Assembly (NCBI GenBank): GCA_965368115.1 | Contig: CBDULQ010000114.1 | Location: forward strand, 1-11,451 | Direction: 5' to 3' | Source of the DNA: CBDULQ01 sp965368115 | GTDB taxonomy: Bacteria; Pseudomonadota; Gammaproteobacteria; SZUA-229 | DNA length: 11,451 bases | Shown: piece by piece, positions 6,952 through 11,451 of the stretch | Layout: every line of letters begins with the position of its first letter | Numbering within the stretch: position 1 is the first letter of the stretch | The notes under the pieces: model-generated | Databases searched by the model: none | Told to the model about the DNA's origin: nothing | The model's input: the letters and a program-made list of their open reading frames with translations, nothing else | Made by a program: the position numbers and the translations under genes

Positions 6952-8568
6952 ATGGAAAAGATGTTAAGCAAAATCGATCTACTGAATGAGATCGGCGTTG
7001 CACTGTCCTCCGAGAAAAATAATCAACGTGTACTGGAGCTGATTCTCAACGGCGCCAAGCGGCTCACCAACGCCGATGGCGGTTCCCTGTATACGGTTAC
7101 CGACGATCAGAAGCTGAAATTCGAAATCGTCACCACCGACTCCCTGAATATCATCATGGGCGGGACCAGCGGTCAGGCGATCAGTTTCGAGCCGTTGCCT
7201 CTGTATGTGAATGGCAAGAAGAATTTGTCCATGGTGGTCACCAATGCGGTGTTGTGCGACGAGTCCATCAACATAGCCGATGCCTACCATGTGGATGAAT
7301 ACGATTTGAGCGGCACACGCAAATTCGATGAGTCCACCGGTTATCGTACCCAGTCGCTGTTAACCATTCCGATGAAAAATCATGAAGGCGATGTGATCGG
7401 CGTATTGCAGCTGATCAATCGCATCGATGCGGACAGCGGTGATGTGGTGACCTTCTCCGAAGAAGACCAGAAACTGGCCGAATCGCTGGCCTCCCAGGCG
7501 GCAGTGGCGCTGACCAACAAGAAGCTGATCGATGAACAGAAAGCGTTGTTCGAAGCGTTCATCAAGCTCATTGCCACCGCGATCGACGAAAAATCACCAT
7601 ACACCGGCGGCCATTGCCGACGTTTGCCGGACCTGACCATGATGATTGCCGAGGCCTGTGATCTTGAGCAGCAGGGGCCGCTGGCCGGATTCTCCATGCA
7701 GGACAAGGATCGATATGAACTGATGATCGCCGGCTGGTTGCACGACTGCGGCAAGGTCACCACGCCGGAATATGTCATCGACAAGTCCACCAAACTTGAA
7801 ACCATTTACGATCGTATCGAAACCGTGAATACCCGCTTTGCAGTGTTGAAGCGCGATGCGCGCATCGACTATCTGGAGCAGCGTGAACAGGCCTTGCAGA
7901 GCGATGACCCGTCGCGCCTGCAGCAGCTGCAAAACGAGTATGAAGCGCGTATCGCGCAACTGGATGATGATCGGGCCTACCTGCAGCAGGCCAACATCGG
8001 TGGTGAATACATGTCCGACGACAAGCAGCAACGGGTGCGCGATATCGCCGCTTATCGATGGCGCAATGGGAATGGTGAGGAGCAGCCGCTACTCGATGAC
8101 GACGAAGTCAAGAACCTGACCATCGCCAAAGGGACATTGACCGACGAAGAGCGTCAGGTGATCAACAACCACATCGTGGTCACCATCAAGATGCTGGAAC
8201 AGTTGCCGTTTCCCAAGCACCTGCAGAAGGTCCCCGAGTACGCAGGCGGTCATCATGAACGCATGGACGGCAGGGGTTATCCGCGTGGGCTGACGCGCGA
8301 GCAGATGTCTTGGCAGGCGCGCATGATGGGAATCGCGGATATTTTCGAAGCGCTGACGGCGCGCGACCGTCCCTACAAGAAAGGTAAAACACTCACCGAG
8401 TGTCTGAATATTCTGGGCAAGATGCGGCTGGATAATCACATCGATCCGGATATTTTCAATGCCTTCGTCAAGCATCGGGTGTATCTAAAATATGCGGACG
8501 AATTTCTAACCGAAGAACAGATCGACGAGGTCGATCACGCCAGTATCCCCGGCTACGCGGGCGATTAA
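6952..8568 (+). CDS. GAF domain HD-GYP phosphodiesterase with helical insertion
   Basis: A 538-residue cytoplasmic signalling protein. Residues about 5-190 form a GAF sensor domain (for example TNADGGSLYTV, and SLLTIPMKNHEGDVIGVLQLIN). Residues 195-515 form an HD-GYP domain, the class that hydrolyses cyclic di-GMP. Metal-ligand positions appear intact: H221 (GGHCRR), H264-D265 (LHDCGK), H407 (NNH), H434-H435 in GGHHERMDGRGYP (432-444), and D463 (IADIFEALTARDRP). About 140 residues separate the HD pair from the next His, against roughly 30 in ordinary HD-GYP domains; the extra part (about 278-392) is charged and predicted coiled-coil (LEQREQALQS, LQQLQNEYEARIAQL). The ATG at 6952 follows GAGG by 7 bases; a TATACT at 6891-6896 is a possible -10 box with no good -35. 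It meets the next gene tail to tail. The ligand of the GAF domain is unknown. Confidence 0.93.
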   Translation: MEKMLSKIDLLNEIGVALSSEKNNQRVLELILNGAKRLTNADGGSLYTVTDDQKLKFEIVTTDSLNIIMGGTSGQAISFEPLPLYVNGKKNLSMVVTNAVLCDESINIADAYHVDEYDLSGTRKFDESTGYRTQSLLTIPMKNHEGDVIGVLQLINRIDADSGDVVTFSEEDQKLAESLASQAAVALTNKKLIDEQKALFEAFIKLIATAIDEKSPYTGGHCRRLPDLTMMIAEACDLEQQGPLAGFSMQDKDRYELMIAGWLHDCGKVTTPEYVIDKSTKLETIYDRIETVNTRFAVLKRDARIDYLEQREQALQSDDPSRLQQLQNEYEARIAQLDDDRAYLQQANIGGEYMSDDKQQRVRDIAAYRWRNGNGEEQPLLDDDEVKNLTIAKGTLTDEERQVINNHIVVTIKMLEQLPFPKHLQKVPEYAGGHHERMDGRGYPRGLTREQMSWQARMMGIADIFEALTARDRPYKKGKTLTECLNILGKMRLDNHIDPDIFNAFVKHRVYLKYADEFLTEEQIDEVDHASIPGYAGD

Positions 8569-9635
8569 CTGCCGGCCTGGCTGCTGCGTTCCGTTTCCGG
8601 CGCGGCACCGATGCCGTCTTGCAGAATATAGGTGGTGTAACCCCGTTCGTTGAGCAGGAAAGAGGCCGCGGAGCTGCGGCGTCCGGTATCGCAATACACC
8701 ACATAGGGGCGCGAATCGTCGAGGGAGTCGGCCTTCATGCGCAGAAAAATCAGCGGAATCGACAGTGCACCGGTGATGGCGCTGGCCTGATTTTCCGCCG
8801 GCAGGCGCACATCCAGCCAGGCGGCACCGTCATTGACCAGTTGCTGAGCCTGTTCGAAATCAACCCAGTTAAGCAGCGGCTCATTGAGCAGGTCGAGAAA
8901 ATCCTGTTTCGATAAGCGACTCAGAATCCCGTCGGTGAGCATGGTCACCGAAGCGTTGCGTTTGGAATCGGAAATCAGGGCTTCTTCGCCGAAGGTATCG
9001 CCGTCTTTCAGTTCCGCCAGTTTGATGCCCTTGGGTTGATCGGGCATGGAACGGGTCACCAGGCAACGCCCTTTCTTGACGATGTAGAAGTAGTCACCGT
9101 CGTCACCCTGTTTGATGATATTGTCACCCGCCTTGACCGGAATCGACTCCATGCGCATGAAAATGGCCTGGATATTGGCGGGTGGAATGCGGTGGAAGGC
9201 CTCGGTCTGCAGAATGCGGGTCATCCAGTCGTCGTCACCGGCACCGTTACCGACACCGAATTCGGTGACCTGATAATTACCGGTCTGATCCCAGGTCAGC
9301 ATCACGTCGACCAGGTTGCCGTCGGTTTTGAAAATAACGCACTCGGATTTGGCCCTGGCGCTGACCGTGCGTGGCAGGATATGGGCGATGGCGTTGTAAC
9401 TTTCCGGCGTGCCGCTCTTGATGGTTTTCAGCACACTTTTCTCGCCACAAAGATCGACTTCGCCTTTAACCAGGTAATACTGGGTGTTTTCGGTATCGCC
9501 CTTGTTGAACAGGGTATCGCCGGGAGGGACTTTTTCCAGTGTCAGTTCTTTGAGGAGTTCCTGCAGATTGTCAGGATTCAGTGCATTCAGTGGCTGGTAG
9601 CGCACCAGGGCGGCTACGTCGATTTGTTCGCTCAT
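8565..9635 (-). CDS. Two cNMP-binding domains fused to a rhodanese domain
   Basis: A 356-residue predicted soluble protein with three domains. Residues about 13-117 form a cyclic-nucleotide-binding-like beta roll (VPPGDTLFNKGDTENTQYYLVKGEVDL is split across 36-62) whose phosphate cassette is degenerate. Residues about 141-252 form a second roll with a recognisable cassette, FGEEALISDSKRNAS (215-229), including a Gly-Glu pair and R226. Residues about 255-345 are a rhodanese fold with the active-site loop CDTGRRS (315-321); C315 would carry persulfide. No helix-turn-helix follows the rolls, so it is not a CRP-type regulator. A role coupling a nucleotide or other signal to sulfur transfer is inference. 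The ATG at 9635 has AGGG 7 bases upstream. Its stop overlaps the opposing HD-GYP stop. The gap to mltD carries two inverted repeats. Confidence 0.9.
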   Translation of the reverse strand: MSEQIDVAALVRYQPLNALNPDNLQELLKELTLEKVPPGDTLFNKGDTENTQYYLVKGEVDLCGEKSVLKTIKSGTPESYNAIAHILPRTVSARAKSECVIFKTDGNLVDVMLTWDQTGNYQVTEFGVGNGAGDDDWMTRILQTEAFHRIPPANIQAIFMRMESIPVKAGDNIIKQGDDGDYFYIVKKGRCLVTRSMPDQPKGIKLAELKDGDTFGEEALISDSKRNASVTMLTDGILSRLSKQDFLDLLNEPLLNWVDFEQAQQLVNDGAAWLDVRLPAENQASAITGALSIPLIFLRMKADSLDDSRPYVVYCDTGRRSSAASFLLNERGYTTYILQDGIGAAPETERSSQAGS

Positions 9636-9679
9636 TTAACAACCCTGTTCGAGTATCGTTTGTTGAGTTCTGGACATCC

Positions 9680-9698
9680 GGAATACTAGATGTATTCC
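9680..9698. repeat. Inverted repeat upstream of the cNMP-rhodanese gene, possible operator
   Basis: GGAATAC (9680-9686) and GTATTCC (9692-9698) are perfect 7-bp arms around TAGAT. The site lies about 45-63 bases before the ATG at 9635, where a promoter or operator would be expected. The symmetry and length suit a dimeric regulator, but no known consensus was recognised. Confidence 0.5.
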
Positions 9699-9714
9699 CC
9701 GGTCAGGTATAGCC

Positions 9715-9751
9715 CCGAACGGGCGAGTCGGTACGCCCGTCGCCCGTTCGG
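9715..9751 (-). terminator. Long hairpin just after mltD, possible terminator
   Basis: CCGAACGGGCGA (9715-9726) and TCGCCCGTTCGG (9740-9751) form a perfect 12-bp GC-rich stem with a 13-base loop, beginning about 10 bases after the mltD stop. On the minus strand it is followed by GGGCTATACC with no T run, so it is not a canonical intrinsic terminator. It may mark or protect the mltD mRNA end or assist factor-dependent termination. Confidence 0.55.
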
Positions 9752-9761
9752 TGATGTCAGC

Positions 9762-11435
9762 TTAGCCTTCGCCGGCTTGCTTGGTGATATCTACATAAAG
9801 TTTCAGTACCTGCCCCGGTTGCAGGTATTTGCCCTTGATGCGGTTCCAGCGATGCAGGTCGTTAATGGCGACCTTGAATTTCTGTGCAATGGCATACAGC
9901 GAATCGCCGTTACGCACGCGATATGAAATCGGGCGGATGGTATTGCCGCCGAGACTGGCAGCTGCGTGGCTGACCGAGCCGCCGGTGCGGGACCAGATCA
10001 CCAGTTTCTGGCCGGCACGTAAAGGATCGCGGACCGCCATGCCATTCCAGCGCGCCAGATTGCGGGTGCTGACCTTGTACTTGCGGGAGATTTCCCAGAA
10101 GCTCTCACCCGGCTGCACGATGTGTGCGATACGGGTTGTGCCTTTACGGCGAATATTCTGCAGGGTTTTCTTGCGCTGGTAGGCGGTCAGGTTGTAATCG
10201 GACAGTTTGCGGCTGGCCACGGGAATCAGCAGGTGTTTGCCGGCGCGAATGCTGTTCGAATGCAGATTGTTCAGGCGTTTCAGATTGCTCACCGAAACTG
10301 AATAGCGATCGGCAATGTGGCTGAGGGTTTCACCCTGACGAATCTTGTGGCGTTTCCACTTGATGCGTTCGGAAGGCTCGATCTGAGCCAGGCCTTCCTT
10401 GAGGAAGTCGGCGTGGTCCACCGGAACCAGCAGGCGATGCGGGCCGTAAGGATCGGTCGCCCAGCGGTTGAAGCCGGGGTTCAGTCGATAGACGGTTTCC
10501 AGGTCCAGGTCAGCCATTTCAGCCGCCATGGCCAGGTCGATCTGGGAGCCTACATCAACCACTTCGAAATAAGGGATGTCCGGTACACAGCGCAGGGAGA
10601 TCTGGTGTCTGGCCGGGTCGGCCACCAGTCGCGCCAGTGCCAGCAGTTTGGGTACATAGGCCTGGGTTTCCCTGGGCAGTTTCAGGTGCCAGAAGTCAGT
10701 CGGTTTATTGCGAGCCCTGTTCTTACGAATGGCGCGCATCACCGTGCCGGAGCCGGAGTTGTAGGCGGCGAGGGCATGCATCCAGTCGCCGTTGAACTGT
10801 TTGCCCAGGCTTTCCAGGTATTTCAGGGCCGCCTCGGTGGAGGCATACACGTCACGGCGACCGTCATACCACCAGTTCTGTTTCAGACCGTAGATTTTGC
10901 CGGTGGATGGAATGAACTGCCAGATGCCGGCGGCACGGCCGTGGGAATAGGCAAACGGCTGAAATGCGCTCTCCACGATGGGCAGCAGCGCCAGTTCGGT
11001 GGGCAGGCCGCGTTTTTCCACCTCGTTAACGATGTGGTGCAGGAAAGGCTCTGCGCGTTCCACCACACGGTCCAGGTATTTGTCGTGTTTCTTGTACCAG
11101 GCCAGTTCCGCCATCAGGCGCGGATGATCCTGGTCATCCTGCAGGGAGAAACCGCTGCGGATGCGATCCCAGACATTGGGATAGGTTTGCACATAATCGT
11201 CCGGATTGATGGCGAACAGCCGTGCTTCTTCTTCCGCCTCCAGATCGTGATCGATGGCAATCGCCGCCGGCAGCTCGGCTTCAGCGACCTTGTCGGCGGG
11301 TTGTTGTGTGTCGGCGGGTGTATTGCGGACCTGATCCAGGTTCATACAGGCACTCACCAGACCGCTCAGGAGCAGGCCGGTAAGGAGATTTCTGGAAACC
11401 GCAGCTTTGGGAAATATACTTTTAATAATCAACAC
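9762..11435 (-). CDS. mltD: Membrane-bound lytic murein transglycosylase D, three LysM repeats
   Basis: A lipoprotein of 557 residues that cleaves the MurNAc-GlcNAc bond of peptidoglycan to leave a 1,6-anhydro end, acting at the outer membrane. Residues 1-29 are a lipoprotein signal with lipobox LVSAC and lipidated C30. The SLT domain (about 130-245) has the catalytic E155 in ESAF, AAGIWQFIPST (168-178) and ALAAYNSGSG (221-230). Three LysM repeats that bind glycan lie at about 361-406, 436-481 and 503-549; E. coli MltD (452 residues) carries fewer. M32 falls after the lipobox, so the start used is GTG at 11435 with no clear ribosome site. The frame stays open to the window edge at 11451, so a start further upstream is possible. 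A hairpin follows the stop. Confidence 0.95.
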   Translation of the reverse strand: MLIIKSIFPKAAVSRNLLTGLLLSGLVSACMNLDQVRNTPADTQQPADKVAEAELPAAIAIDHDLEAEEEARLFAINPDDYVQTYPNVWDRIRSGFSLQDDQDHPRLMAELAWYKKHDKYLDRVVERAEPFLHHIVNEVEKRGLPTELALLPIVESAFQPFAYSHGRAAGIWQFIPSTGKIYGLKQNWWYDGRRDVYASTEAALKYLESLGKQFNGDWMHALAAYNSGSGTVMRAIRKNRARNKPTDFWHLKLPRETQAYVPKLLALARLVADPARHQISLRCVPDIPYFEVVDVGSQIDLAMAAEMADLDLETVYRLNPGFNRWATDPYGPHRLLVPVDHADFLKEGLAQIEPSERIKWKRHKIRQGETLSHIADRYSVSVSNLKRLNNLHSNSIRAGKHLLIPVASRKLSDYNLTAYQRKKTLQNIRRKGTTRIAHIVQPGESFWEISRKYKVSTRNLARWNGMAVRDPLRAGQKLVIWSRTGGSVSHAAASLGGNTIRPISYRVRNGDSLYAIAQKFKVAINDLHRWNRIKGKYLQPGQVLKLYVDITKQAGEG

Positions 11436-11451
11436 GTTAATAACTTTATCT

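Noticed and set aside
9036..9689. 217-codon plus-strand frame opposite the cNMP-rhodanese gene
   Set aside because: The minus-strand reading gives clear cNMP-binding and rhodanese motifs; the plus frame has no recognisable motif.

Overview
The window looks like chromosomal DNA from a gammaproteobacterium. The evidence is an E. coli-type PurB in exact register with the enteric enzyme, a RoxA/YcfD ribosomal oxygenase next to purB, a class II fumarase, an MltD-type lytic transglycosylase lipoprotein, and a surface protein with a VPLPA/PEP-CTERM-like sorting tail. A DUF302 protein and a cyclic-nucleotide-binding/rhodanese fusion would suit an environmental, possibly sulfur-oxidising, lineage, but that is inference. 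No transposase, phage gene, CRISPR array, tRNA or rRNA is visible.

Layout. Positions 1-447 are AT-rich non-coding DNA leading into a single secreted protein gene (448-1149), which ends at a textbook UUCG-loop terminator. A minus-strand gene series follows (read right to left): purB (4791-3424), roxA (3361-2183), a GNAT acetyltransferase (2205-1768) and an uncharacterised conserved gene (1765-1244). purB and roxA are separated by 62 bases holding a perfect inverted repeat; roxA and the GNAT gene overlap, and the GNAT gene and the last gene are 2 bases apart. Facing away from purB across a 92-base divergent promoter region is fumC (4884-6266), whose stop codon overlaps the start of a membrane-anchored DUF302 gene (6266-6853). 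A GAF/HD-GYP cyclic-di-GMP phosphodiesterase-like gene (6952-8568) then runs tail to tail, with shared stop bases, into a minus-strand cNMP-binding/cNMP-binding/rhodanese gene (9635-8565). The window closes with mltD on the minus strand (11435-9762).

How the genes relate. PurB releases fumarate during purine synthesis and FumC hydrates fumarate, so the divergent pair is both homologous (same superfamily) and metabolically linked. RoxA hydroxylates ribosomal protein L16, and the GNAT and orphan genes probably share its transcript. The HD-GYP and cNMP/rhodanese proteins are both predicted nucleotide-signalling proteins facing each other. Most of the window is ordinary core genome. I do not see a clear undescribed multi-gene system. 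The least explained items are the cNMP-rhodanese fusion, the long helical insertion inside the HD-GYP domain, the fumC-coupled DUF302 protein, and the orphan gene after the GNAT acetyltransferase.
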